NCBI GenBank assembly: GCA_034638255.1
Contig: JAWPGT010000003.1
Span: forward strand, 992,001-1,056,000
Origin: Coprinus comatus
Taxonomy: Eukaryota > Basidiomycota > Agaricomycetes > Agaricales > Agaricaceae
Reading direction: 5' to 3'
DNA length: 64,000 bases
Below, piece by piece: positions 36,560 to 47,412 of the stretch (the first letter of the stretch is position 1; every line of letters begins with the position of its first letter). The translations under genes were made by a program, and so were the position numbers. The notes beneath the pieces are model-generated. The model searched no databases and was not told the DNA's origin. It worked only from the letters and a program-made list of their open reading frames with translations.

Positions 36560-36983
36560 TCATCTCAAATGATGAGGTACAATATTCCAATCATACTCCG
36601 GCGGTTCCTCCGCGTCTACTCTTGACCCCTGCCCAACTCGTACAACACTCTCATCAATTATAATACCACCACTTTGTGGAACAGGCCTAGCAGCACCAGG
36701 TGGTAGAGATAATGGCATTGTTGATCTATTTGACGGGCCTTGATTTGTCCGTGGGGGTGGTGGAAGTGAATATGATTGTGGTGGTGGTGCATATGAACCC
36801 AATGGAAATGGTTGTATAGCACTTGGACCTGGACCTGGATTTGATCCTGATGCTGATCGAGTATGATGTCTAACGGTTGATACTTGTCTCTGTACACCAT
36901 TTCTAAGCATTTGTGGATTTGAACCAGAACCAGTAGATGACTACATCGAAGCCAAAAAAAGAAAAATCAATACCTCCATAATG

Positions 36984-37019
<36 letters not shown>

Positions 37020-38904
37020 GCACACTTAAAAGCGTAGTACCTGACGCCGGACTTCCAAACATGACAGCTCCAGCCTCATTTGCAAATATCAAAGGTTGAT
37101 TCATAATCGATGAAGTACTCGTCGATGATTGATACCTCGAGTGATGATTAAATGTTGAAGCATTATTCCCTGACGACGGAGTCAATGGTTGAGAACTTTC
37201 AGACATCGGTCGAGCACCATATATTTTCCCTCTCCCACCACTTCCACTTCCACTTCCGCTTCCAACAGCTCCAGCAGGTCCATAATTCGGAATCAAATAA
37301 GCCACCTCCGCCTCCGTTGTATGTCCTATACCATACCCAGATCCGCTACCATTACCATTAACATCAAAAGGTTGAACATCCCTCATCTTTCTCTTTCCTT
37401 TCCCTTTCTTCAACCTCCCCCGTTCCCGAAATTCTCTCTTATTCACTAACAACATTTTCCATTTCCATAAAAAGTCCCAAAATGCAGCTTCATCTTTTCT
37501 TCGTACATGTTCTGGTTTTGATAACCTTTTCTTTCGGATATAATAGATGATTAATAGGAGAGCTGCTATAAGACCAGCTATAGTACCCGCTGCGATCGCC
37601 CCTAATATTGAAGCTGGTAATCTTCCTGTTGACCTAAAAAAAAAATACGGGGGAGAAGGAAGGGGAAAGCATTAAGAATAGCAAGTATAAAAAAAACCAC
37701 ATATATAATCATGCCCTATAACATACCTTGCATCAATACTAGGAGTCAAAAAAATATTAAAATAATCAATCCCCAAAACCTGTCCAGACAAACTTTTCCC
37801 ATCATGTACAATCTTAATCGTATGTAAACCATCTCCCAATCCTCCAATATGATATAATAGACTTTGCGGAATAAATCGTGCCGGGTATATTGAAGTTAAA
37901 TTTTGAAATGGTTGTTCATCAACTTGAACCGAATATGGTGCACCTTTAGGTCCTATAGGTCCATAAAGTGATATTGCAGCACCTATGAATGAATATTCTA
38001 CTGATGATTGCGGAGCAGTTGATGCACTGAATAGAAATAAGAACAGAATAAATGTGGGGGGTTGTTGGGTGAATTTTTGGTCTTTAGTTATAGGAGGGTT
38101 ATGAAAAAAAGGAAAGGAAAAACACACTGTCCATGTCCACCATTATAGGTTCCAACTAGGAATGGATTCGTCACCCATGCATTTGCTGGTTGGTACTGAA
38201 TACTACGTGTGTAATCTTGCGTCGTTTGAACCAAGATATCTTCTCCAGTTTCTCCTATATCCATTCGCCATGTCACCTATGTTGAACCCAAAAATAACGA
38301 AGTCAGAACTTTATTCTTAGGCGCAGAACTGGACTATTGAAACCGCATATATGTAGCCAGTTATAGAGCAAAAGAATAAGGTAACGTACAAAATCAATGT
38401 CAAGCCCTTCATTATTCCCTAATCCTACATTCGTCACTATGATTTCATGAAGAGTGTTTTTCAATTTATCAACACTAAACAACAGTTCTTGGAATAAGTC
38501 CGGCGAGTTTTGTATGATGATCGGATCGTATGTTGAATTATCAATTTGAACTTCAAATGATCCATGAGTACGTCGTTTAGATCCATAAATGTATACAGAA
38601 GTTCCGAAGAATGTAAAGTTCATAGTGGCACCAGACGCTTGTGTCGTTGAGTATGTGCTTTGGAAATATCTAATTCGAGAATTAAATGTGCATATCATAA
38701 TATTAGAAAAATGGGATACGAATAGGGGGAGTAAATGTAGGGGTTGTGTATAAGCCTCCTCCAAGAAATGAATGAAAACAAAAACAAAAACAATAGAACT
38801 CACTGATCTAATTCCCCATCATTAATCGAAGTCCCTCTAGACCATTCCGAAGAGTATTGAAAAACAGGAGAACTATCATCCGCCGTAATCGTTATAGTCG
38901 GCAT
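36560..38904 (-). CDS. Single-pass membrane protein with two predicted beta-sandwich ectodomains
   Basis: This type of protein is common in mushroom genomes and lacks a known function. From the ATG at 38904 it reads MPTITITADDSSPVFQY and then a first domain, FNFTFFGTSVYIYGSKRR-like (NFTFFGTSVYIYG), with EVQID. A second similar domain has VEYSFIGAAISLYGPIGP, YSVQVDEQPF and GIDYFNIF. A membrane helix follows (SILGAIAAGTIAGLIAALLL), then a basic stop-transfer (YIRKKR) and a Pro/Ser/Gly-rich cytoplasmic tail ending EYDWNIVPHHLR. Several N-glycosylation sequons lie in the ectodomains. No cleavable signal peptide is seen at this start, so a missed upstream exon is possible. An intron near 37000 contains a 35-nt A run. 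Confidence 0.7.
36984..37018. repeat. Poly(A) tract of 35 nt within an intron
   Basis: An uninterrupted run of A (T on the coding strand) precedes an exon of the membrane-protein gene, in the position of an intronic polypyrimidine tract. Its length is likely to be variable or assembly-sensitive. Confidence 0.85.
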
Positions 38905-39438
38905 CGTGTTGTTGAATGTTCGTCGGTGTTCACGGTCAACCCAAACCCCAAGGTTACCCTAAATGAGACCAAAAACAGCTAACGTGTATCAAATAAGTTT
39001 ATCACCACACTGCCCCGTTAAGATCCTTGCCCGCAGTGCGTAGTAGAACTGCCGACTGCCAAAGAAATTGATCAAAACCTAGTGTCTGCGCCTGTCAATG
39101 GATTTTTTGAACTTTTGAAACGCCTTGAGGGCCTCGAAATAAGCTTGTGGACGTGACGAATGATTATAAGCGCTTAGTGCACGGTACAGTCCGGTTGATG
39201 GTCGAACGTTGCAGGTCTGAAAACCAACCAAGGCATTTTTGACGGTTGCCAAGATGGTGCCTGGGATAAAATTGGAAGTCAGTGGAAAGAGCTTGTTTGC
39301 GGATTGTTTGTGACGATCAATACTGAATGTATTGATTACTTTGATCAGTAGAAGTAGTGTGACCCCCACTCCAAGTTCATTCCAGTTCAGACTACTAATC
39401 CTTCAAGCTGCCAATCAATTACTCACTAATAAATCTCT
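38905..39438. other. Intergenic stretch with an uncertain 96-codon frame
   Basis: A minus-strand open frame at 39079-39369 reads like protein near its end (ALSAYNHSSRPQAYFEALKA) but contains no ATG and no clear upstream exon, so it is not called as a gene. Confidence 0.3.
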
Positions 39439-39710
39439 ATGACAGAAACAAATCTACAAACATTGCCGACAGAATTATTCCTAAACGCCTTAAAACAAGT
39501 TCCATCATTGAGAGGTGTACTGAATGCACGTCAAGTGAGCCACTCTCTGTGAGCTCTCTCTCAAGAAACGTACTATTTCTTGACAACCCTCACTTTTAGA
39601 CCTGCTATAGCTTCCACACTACATCAAACTGGGCAGCATTATCGCCGGGAACATGCATTAGGCCGATACCCGGACAGACAAAAAGTACTTCAAATATAGA
39701 ACCTACATAA
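39439..39710 (+). pseudogene. Truncated F-box protein remnant
   Basis: Two exons, 39439-39534 and 39600-39710, splice in phase 0 to a 68-residue protein. It begins MTETNLQTLPTELFLNALKQ and continues VPSLRGVLNARQTCYSF, a typical F-box helix set (LPxEL...L...R.C). It then stops 40 bp short of the THI6 stop codon on the other strand. Normal F-box proteins of this kind have several hundred more residues. It is either a relic or a very short F-box-only gene. Confidence 0.45.
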
Positions 39711-39749
39711 AAACGGTCCCGGTTCGATTCCCTCACAATTTAATCTCGT

Positions 39750-42159
39750 TCAGGAACTCAATATTTCTATCTTTGCCCTCTGAGCCACCTCCTCCGGTTT
39801 CAAACTCCACAATACATCGATCAAGGCACCCAAGAAAGTTCCAGGTCCTCTTACAGCCCCACTCTCAACAGCAATTTCCGCAGCGACAGTCATTACAAGA
39901 ACCCTAGTAAAAAAAAACCGACACATGAATATCAATGTTATCATTCAACATCAACTTCCGTTGACTTTATGATTTAAGAAACAAAACACACCCTGCAATA
40001 GCAGCTAAAAACATATCCCCCTTTACTAAAGCCCCTCTTTGTCTCTTTAGATTTCCATCTTCACTATCAATGGCAATAGCTGACGCAGTAGCACAATAAG
40101 CTGCAATTGTACTTCCAAGTATACAACCTGATCCCGTAATCTTTCCTAGAATTTCATTACCATTCTTAAGAGCCACCACAGTTTCTCCATCTGAGATATA
40201 ATCCGTAGGACCAGTCAAAACCACAATGCTACCTATAATAACATTAATTAGAATTCAACGCAAAAGTGTTTATCAGTTTCAACAATGAAGTGAGAAAAAC
40301 TAAAACATACGTTCTTTTCGTGAAAGTTTAGTTACGACTGATACCGGATCTTTAAACCCTGATCCAACACTATCTACACCTTTCGATTCGACCTATATAT
40401 TCAAATACAACCGTCAATATTAAACGAACGTATGGAACAATGATAAATTGAACCTCCAACGACCCAGTAAGAGTAGCCAGTTCTCCTGCATTTCCTTTGA
40501 TAACAGTGGTTTGGAAGAGGTTGAGTAGATCTAGAAAGAGAAAGATTTACTGAGTACCAATACTATTCAGAAAGAAGAAAGAAGAACACAATATGTGAGA
40601 TGTGTTACTCGTACTCACCATTGACAGTCTCTTTCCTAAAAGCAGTTGCACCAACTCCAACAGGATCGAAAACAATCGGTTTTCGGAATGCATTAGCATA
40701 CAAACCTTAACAATAACGTAAAGAAAAAGAAACGCCAGTTAAATAGAAAGTTTAAATAAAACATGTAGCATATGTAAGAAACCCACCTGCGTTACGCATG
40801 CCTTCAACACTTGAACTCGTCAAAGTACCAATATTAACTAGCAAACCGCCACAAATACGTTGTAAATCTTCCATTTCTCTTGGTTCTGTAGCCATGATTG
40901 GACTAGCTCCCAAAGCCAAAGTAATATTGGCTGATTGTGTAGCAACAACATGGTTTGTGATCTATAACAGGTTTGTGTTTGTTTTTCAATCGAAAGTTTA
41001 CTACGTAGAAAAAGGTACGTACCTGATGAACAAGTGGTCCAACTTCTCTTATTTTGATCATCAACTCCGTCACAGTTTTTAGGATCCCTTCAATTGTAAG
41101 AACTCTCGTACTGTGTTGTGGGAGACATATTGGAGTTAATGCACCCCTCAATTTAAAAGCCCTAAATATACTAGCTAATTTTTGCGTTGCTTCTTTAGGA
41201 GTTTGTGAAGCCACAATATCCGAAACTACCGCAACACCATCCAAGGAATGTCCGGTAGAAGAAACAGTTCCATGCAAGGTACGTAATAGGTTCTTGGAAT
41301 TGATACCACCTATATAAACCAAAAAAAAATGAACCCAACATTAAGACAACCATTTCAAAAAGAAAAGGTTCATTGAAAAAAAACCATACCAATAGCAACA
41401 GCCTTAATATCCGTCTTATCCAACACCTCCAACATTTCGCCAACACCTCTAACTCCAATAATCGGATTACTCAACTTCTTAGTCTGAGTACCCCAAACAG
41501 CACCAATCCCAATATAATCCACCTCATCTTCAACAGCCTTTTTCACTTGCTGAACATCATTACAACTAACTCCAATGATAGATCCCTTTGGTAATAATGA
41601 TCTTGCTTGAGTTATAGACATGTCAGTTTGACCTAGATGTACACCATGCGCATTGATCGCTAGTGCGACATCTATTCTATCGTTGATTAGAATTGGAACG
41701 TTGTATTTATCGCATATTGTCTTGGATTGTTTCGCTATCTCGATGAACTGTCATTTGATTAAAATCGTTAATGGGTGTGAAAGGAAGTGGTTTTTTTTTT
41801 TTTGGAGAAATGAAAACTCAAAAAAGTAAGTTTATACATACCTCCAATGTGTCCGCATCCTTTTCCCTAATCTGAACCACCGTAACTCCTCCTTGAAGCG
41901 ACTAAAATAATAACCGTGACAACCATGCCACGCCAAGTTAACGACATCAAGATAAGAATTAGTTAAGCACAGAGTCACAGTTCATAATTATAATCCAAAC
42001 ACCTACCTCTTCCAAAGATTCCAGATAATCCTAAATTCAAATGAGATTATCAAAAATTTTAGGCGACTCGGAATCACGAAGTTGACCAACTTTTCCAGGC
42101 GGTAAAAGGTTTCTTCCAGTCACAAGGTATATTGAATAATCAATTGCTGCAGTCGTCAT
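39750..42159 (-). CDS. THI6: Bifunctional thiamine-phosphate synthase / hydroxyethylthiazole kinase
   Basis: The N-terminal half is ThiE-like (joins HMP-PP and HET-P to thiamine phosphate) and the C-terminal half is ThiM-like (phosphorylates hydroxyethylthiazole), as in yeast Thi6. From the ATG at 42159: MTTAAIDYSIYLVTGRNLLP, GVTVVQIREKDADT, PILINDRIDVAL, GVHLGQTDMS, DYIGIGAVWGTQTKK and VAIGGIN mark ThiE. Then ITNHVVATQSANITLALGAS, PIVFDPVGVGATAFR, DLLNLFQTTVIKGNAGEL and KITGSGCILGSTIAAY mark ThiM; the Cys in the GSGC motif is the family's catalytic/phosphate-site residue. The protein ends KIEILSS at 39750. About ten exons with short introns. I looked for a TPP-riboswitch core in the leader and did not see one. 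Confidence 0.95.
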
Positions 42160-42432
42160 GTTTCGTTTTTCTTTGGTGACTAATGAAATACACTCGTTTA
42201 AGCAGAAGTTTCGAACAAGCAAGAACGAGATAAGATGGTGGTGTAATTGAAAGGTATGATTTGATTTCGGTTACTTGATAACTGACCGAGAGAGCATTTA
42301 TTCAGTCCTCTATACGTTCAATTAAAAAACTACTTGTAAGATAATCAAATACTATGGAATGCTAAGTATTGTTTTAAGTAATTATGTGTGGGGTATTCAA
42401 GTCCTATAAGTCCATGAATCAATCCAATTATT

Positions 42433-44076
42433 TTAATTAATTTGTTCAGAGCCGTGTTCGATCAAACGATCGCTCTTCATATTCATTAAACAACCGCAAC
42501 TTCTCGTCGCATTAAGTTCATTTAACCGAAATTCCATCCCACCATCTCTCAATATGCTTACTACTTCGTGGTGTTGAATGGATAACTGCAATCTACATGG
42601 TGTATGTATATGCACACTCTTCAACACAGCATATGATTGTGCCTTTTCAACAGGCAATTCATTGATATGTTGTAGTCGTTTGTGTAAAGCATCCAGTAAT
42701 TCTTCCAGTATGAAATCGAATCCAAAGAGTGTGAGGTCCTGTAGGTTGGGTAAGAACACTTGTTCTGGATTGGTGTTGGATATTTCAGAAAGTAACGTTG
42801 CGGTCGGGCTTGGAGTGGTGCGTTCTGTACCAATCATTTTCACGACGATGTTCAAATTTACAAGTGACTTCGCTTGTCGAAGCATCTTGACAAGGTCTTG
42901 CTCATGTATGAAGTAGACGTCCAATTCGAGATGTTGTAGAGTTGTGTATGCTACAGAACGTTTGAGAAATTGATGAAGCACACATAACGATTGTGTAGGT
43001 GAGCTAGGTGTGTCATACGAAAAGGTCATATGCACAAGGGAAGGTGTGCTGATGTCATCCATGAAAAACAACGATTCAATGTTTAGGGATATGGTTAAAT
43101 GTTGGAGGGTACTCAAAGTAACCTCCGTCGGTTCGTAGTCGTAGTCGTCCATGATAAGATCTTCGATGCTGAGGTGAGAGAGACGTGCACAACGTGAAAG
43201 CAACGAGAAAATCTCGTTACTTATGGTTTCACGGATGTGAAGTGTTGTGATGAGAGACCACGGGAGGAGGATCGCGTCTGCAGTCATTTGCGTAACTCGG
43301 ACATCCCGGAGATGATATGCATACTCAAAAAGAATATTAGGATCTTCAACGAGCTGTCCGAGGCGAATGTCCAGCCCAATGAGTTTCGTTAATCTGAGAG
43401 GTGTAGGTATATGCGCCAAGAATTTTGCATAATTAATCAAATCTCCGGCGAAATGAGCCGTCCTCCACTTCTGCGAATGTTTGACCGCAGACAGGATGGC
43501 CTTCATTGAATGTTCGTTGTATGCGGTAAGCATTGTTTGTGTAGACCAGCACCGATCTTTAAACATATCCCAAGGAAAACCAGTCCCTTTCCTGGAGTAA
43601 TGGGGGCATGGGGTATGCCCGTTTAAACCGCCGTCTTCTGCGTCGCGCGAAGAGTAGTTGATTTCTTGATTTGTAACGAAGAAACAGATATTGATAGTAT
43701 ATGGGCCGGATTTCTGTATGAATTCTTCGATATATTCACCAGCATGAGGTGACGTCGCAGGCGTAAGGCAAACTACGAGGTTCCGCCAAAGGGATGGTGT
43801 TGTATTTGCTATACTCTGCCAACGTTTGCAAACATGGGTGATAGTAAATGGCGCCATCATGACTTGTCGCGCACGGTGTACCCACGACCTTGGCATTTCG
43901 TTTTCCAGGACATACATGTCGCATGCATGCATAAAAATTTCCCCTAGTACTTCAGGGGGTAAGCGAGTGACCGGAGAAGCTTCGTGATTATGCCGCATAT
44001 ATGGATTTGTGAGCCACGGTTTCCACAGTGTTCTAATGAAGAACCTGGACAGATTTGCCTTCGACTTGGTGGGCAT
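42433..44076 (-). CDS. F-box protein, intronless
   Basis: A single open frame of about 547 residues from the ATG at 44076 (MPTKSKANLSRFF). The F-box lies near residues 35-95: TRLPPEVLGEIFMHACDMYV then FTITHVCKRWQSIANTTPSL, matching the large mushroom F-box family that recruits substrates to SCF ubiquitin ligases. The remainder has irregular leucine-rich repeats (LRDVRVTQM, LSHLSIEDLIM, LQHLTISLNIE, LQHLELDVYF, LQDLTLFGF), the probable substrate-binding surface. It ends EHGSEQIN. The frame continues upstream to 44190 but without an ATG. Confidence 0.85.
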   Translation of the reverse strand: MPTKSKANLSRFFIRTLWKPWLTNPYMRHNHEASPVTRLPPEVLGEIFMHACDMYVLENEMPRSWVHRARQVMMAPFTITHVCKRWQSIANTTPSLWRNLVVCLTPATSPHAGEYIEEFIQKSGPYTINICFFVTNQEINYSSRDAEDGGLNGHTPCPHYSRKGTGFPWDMFKDRCWSTQTMLTAYNEHSMKAILSAVKHSQKWRTAHFAGDLINYAKFLAHIPTPLRLTKLIGLDIRLGQLVEDPNILFEYAYHLRDVRVTQMTADAILLPWSLITTLHIRETISNEIFSLLSRCARLSHLSIEDLIMDDYDYEPTEVTLSTLQHLTISLNIESLFFMDDISTPSLVHMTFSYDTPSSPTQSLCVLHQFLKRSVAYTTLQHLELDVYFIHEQDLVKMLRQAKSLVNLNIVVKMIGTERTTPSPTATLLSEISNTNPEQVFLPNLQDLTLFGFDFILEELLDALHKRLQHINELPVEKAQSYAVLKSVHIHTPCRLQLSIQHHEVVSILRDGGMEFRLNELNATRSCGCLMNMKSDRLIEHGSEQIN

Positions 44077-44580
44077 GGAATCTGGATAGTGTGTTGGCGA
44101 ACGGGTCCAAGTGTATGTATGTATGTATGTGCTAGGGACTGCTAGGGATGACACAGGTTGTGTTCTTGGCAATTTTGGAAACCTTAGCAATGATCTGCAA
44201 TTTGCCTATTTGGGACAATGACGTGGTATGTGGTATATACGCATATACTCACATGCACTTTACTAGTGGATGGACCTTGGATGGACCTGAAAGAAGTTCA
44301 AGCGATGGAGTCTGGATGTGTAGACTAGATATACATATCTGCGCACAGTGACTGCTGTGTGGCAGTTAGTATCAGTGATAGTTTGATCAATGATGGTGAT
44401 GTATGAAATTGAAATGTGTACCTGGCGTTGATATGCAAGAAATGGAAATAACATATGAAACATATAAATCCGGTCTTGTCGCCTATCTTTTGCTCTCTTT
44501 TGTCCCCTTCAAACCCCCATCGCTGTTCAGCACTCCCCCTCACAGTCTTTTTTTCCACCACACTCTCTTGCAGAACAAAC
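44077..44580. other. Divergent promoter region between the F-box and GPI-protein genes
   Basis: About 500 bp. A TGTATGTATGTATGT repeat lies just upstream of the F-box start (44112-44131). A CT-rich leader precedes the ATG at 44581. No gene is supported. Confidence 0.4.
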
Positions 44581-45392
44581 ATGTTGTTCAAATCCTGCAC
44601 TCTTCTCGCCCTGGCTGGCTCCGCTTTGGCTTCTCTTTCTGTAGGTCTATCATCTAGCACATCGCATAACAGTTAAAGTTAACACTAAGTAGATCACCAA
44701 CCCGACTACATCGACTACTTTCAACGGAGGCTCCCCCGCATCCATCAACTGGCAAGCAAACAGCGAGGCTCCCACTCTTGAAGTGTTCGGCAACGCCCGT
44801 GTTTCTGTCTATGTGGGCAATCCTCAGCAGCAAACCCTTCTACAGACAATTGTAGAAAGTGTTAATGTTGCTACCACATCTTCTATCCAATTCACACCCA
44901 ACCCATCCATTGGTCCTAATAGTAATCAATAGTATGTCGAATTATTATTCCTTTATCTTATTTCGCCGCCGTTAACGTCCCATCAGTTTCATCCGCATAG
45001 AATCTTTACAAGCCCGCGATCCCACCAATCCCTTGTTCCCAGCTCTAGCCTTCTCCGCAAAGTTCACGTACGTACATACTTTTTGTATTCGCAATGGTAT
45101 CTATACTTATAATTTTATTAGCCTAGCTAACATGAGCGGAACTTTCAACTCTACCGTTCAGGCTCAAATTGCCGGCCAATCTGGTTCGACTACTCCAACT
45201 CCTCTCGCTGGCCAAACAACTTCTCGCGCAACGACTACTGGAACGACCACAAGTAGCAGATCAACAACTACACAGAGCGCATCAAACTCAACACAAACTG
45301 GCAACAACAACAACAACGGTGCTTTGAGCCTTGCTGGTGCTGGTTGGGCCAGTGTTTTCCTTAGTGTCTTCATTGGCGTTGCAGCCCTCTGA
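44581..45392 (+). CDS. Kre9/KNH-like Ser/Thr-rich GPI-anchored cell-surface protein
   Basis: The protein has a signal peptide (MLFKSCTLLALAGSALAS), then a Kre9/KNH-type domain (ITNPTTSTTFNGGSPASINW, VSVYVGNPQQQ, YFIRIESL) typical of the Ser-Thr-rich GPI-anchored family of basidiomycete walls. A Ser/Thr-rich stalk (TTSRATTTGTTTSSRSTTTQ) follows, then an Asn/Gly omega region (GNNNNNGA) and a C-terminal hydrophobic tail (WASVFLSVFIGVAAL) with no charged end, as for GPI attachment. Four exons; the splice GT at 44641 directly follows the signal sequence. The protein probably acts in the cell wall; a specific role cannot be assigned. Confidence 0.85.
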
Positions 45393-46143
45393 AAAAAATC
45401 ATCACTGCTATCATGCTTTAGATCAGCTTTCGTTTCATATTTTCCTGGTGCATTTATCTGTGATATGTGTCTTATACAAGGAATTCCTGGCTTTGTCTTA
45501 TTTTTACATCGTTGAGTAATTCGATTTTGTGTCTGAGTTTGAAATATACCCTTTATCGGATACCCAGGTGTTGCTTCGAATCAACTATCTCTGGGAAGAT
45601 CAAACCCAACATATATGAGTGGTAGTCAAGTGGTAGTCACTTGGTTAGTCACCGTGGGTGTCGGTGACGAACGTGTCAACCCAATGTCCTTGGCATACTA
45701 TTTTTGTCCATCAAATCCACCCTGATACAGCCCTCACCTTGCTGAGTACAACAACATCGCCTTCGACTACGCGATTATCACTAGAAAATACGGATTGCAG
45801 GCATCTGCTCCGGTATTGGACTGAGGGAACAACTGTACAGCCCACACTAACACCGCTGTCTACTTGGTCCCGAACTGGTACGTTGGCGGAGACGTGACAA
45901 TAATATCAGCAACCCTGCATCATTAGCATCCCGTTACCCAAGTTTAGTCTAGTTGAAGTTTCGGCGCACCTGCCGCTGGGAAGCCGTCTCTTCTCTCCAC
46001 CTTCTTCTTTCTTCCTCTTCCTATTCCTTATAAAAGTCCGCAGCTAAGACGCCGTTCCTTTCTTTTCAACCCACCTCTCCTTGCTGTCAGTGTATGGAAT
46101 AGGAGCCCTTCATTAACATCCCTGACCTTTCTTCATTCAAAAG
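45393..46143. other. Intergenic region
   Basis: 750 bp. At 45655-45910 a plus frame with two internal stops reads EYNNIAFDYAIITRKYGLQ and YLVPNWYVGGDVTIISA, possibly a decayed coding fragment, but no family was recognised. A TATA-like CTTATAAAAG is at about 46027-46036, upstream of the next gene. Confidence 0.3.
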
Positions 46144-47412
46144 ATGCTTTCTTCGTTGTCCTCCATTGTCACTCCAGGTCGTCTGGCCCTATGGGTCTTG
46201 ATCCAGCTGCAAGTTGCTAATGCTCGTGTCTTCCGGTGTGTGATTTATATCACATTTCTTTGTCTTTGCTATGTTACTCATGCAGTACCAACTTTTTATG
46301 TATATCAAGCCGCCAACGTGGTGACTCGGATTCAGACTCGGACTCAGACTCGGATTCAGATTCAGATTCAGAATCGGAAAGTTGCAGGGGCAATGTGTGC
46401 ACAGTGTGCCGAAACAACGTCTGTACAACCTCGACAAGAGGTCGCAACGGTCCTACTTCTACCATCACCACCGGTACCGGTACTCCCACTGGCACACCGA
46501 CTACACTGTTAACTGGTACAGCAAATGGTGTACAAAGTACCGGAACAGGAACTACTACTAGGGGTCCTGGATTTACTATCAATCCTAGCGTATCATCAAC
46601 GGCGAACCTCGGTGGTCAAAGTAGTCTGGGAAAAGGTGCTATTGCTGGTATCATCATTGCTGCGAGTATGTCCATTCAGTACTGTTTCTTACACCATATA
46701 CTAATTAGGGGTTATTAAAATAGTTGTCGTTGTTGGTCTCATCTTTATGATGATTACTAGATACCGCAACCAGGCTCGTAGAGCACGCAAGAGACCACAA
46801 GGATTCGTAGCAGCCGCTTTCCTTACCAATTCCACCACCTCCCGTGGACCCGACTCACCCTTACCTCCTCGCCAAAACCAAGCGCAAATGGCTCAAACGT
46901 ACAATAACGTCGGTCGTTCTCCAAGTGCCCAGAGATCAAATCCAGGCAACAGTGCAATTTCACCATTACTTCCTGCTATAACACCGGGTTATGATGAGCG
47001 ATATACCGGTCCTGGCAACACTTATGGTTCACCACCTATCACACCTATCACACCTAATGGAACCTATGCTTATGGTCCTGGCGTACAAAGGAATTTGACA
47101 GCTCGATCTCAACATGCTGTAATTGAGGACGATGCTAGATCTTTGTTGACTTCACCTTATTCTGGTCATGGTCATGGTCACGAACAAGCTGTTGGCAGAG
47201 CTATCAGTAGTGGTGACGCAGGAGGAAGTTTACTTGCCTACGATGATCCAGATGCCGGTACTAGTGCTGGTGGTGGTGTTAGTTCCGCTACAGCTCAGGA
47301 ATTACGCGCTTATCAGAAGGCTTTGGAAGCTTCTAATGAAAAGCAAACGAGACAGCCTATGAACACAGGTAGTACTGAAAACTTCCCTCCGCCTTCTTAC
47401 TCTATGCGGTAA
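46144..47412 (+). CDS. Secreted-type I membrane protein with (DS)n tract
   Basis: Exon 1 encodes a signal peptide (LALWVLIQLQVANA). The ectodomain (exon 2) starts with an Asp-Ser dipeptide run, DSDSDSDSDSDSDSDS, turning into ESES, then a small Cys-rich motif, CRGNVCTVCRNNVC, and a Thr/Gly-rich stalk (TITTGTGTPTGTPTT). A single membrane helix spans exons 2-3 (AIAGIIIAAIVVVVGLIFMMI), followed by a basic anchor (RRARKRPQ). The cytoplasmic tail of about 210 residues is rich in Ser/Pro/Gly and ends NFPPPSYSMR, with a PPxY-like motif. The layout resembles wall-stress sensors (Wsc/Mid2 type) without a recognisable WSC domain. That role is only a guess. Confidence 0.65.

Noticed and set aside
39079..39369. 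96-codon minus-strand frame between the membrane-protein gene and THI6
   Set aside because: It has no ATG, no convincing upstream exon and no recognisable domain.
39700..39745. GGTTCGATTCC, a perfect tRNA B-box-like sequence
   Set aside because: The flanking bases do not form a T stem and no A-box, anticodon arm or acceptor pairing is found upstream. It overlaps the 3' side of THI6.
42160..42432. TPP riboswitch in the THI6 leader
   Set aside because: The conserved CUGAGA and ACCUGAU..GGxUAA core elements were not found on the transcript strand. Fungal TPP switches are known mainly in THI4, NMT1 and transporter genes.
45655..45910. Possible decayed secreted-enzyme fragment
   Set aside because: Two in-frame stops and no recognised family. 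The protein-like look may be chance.
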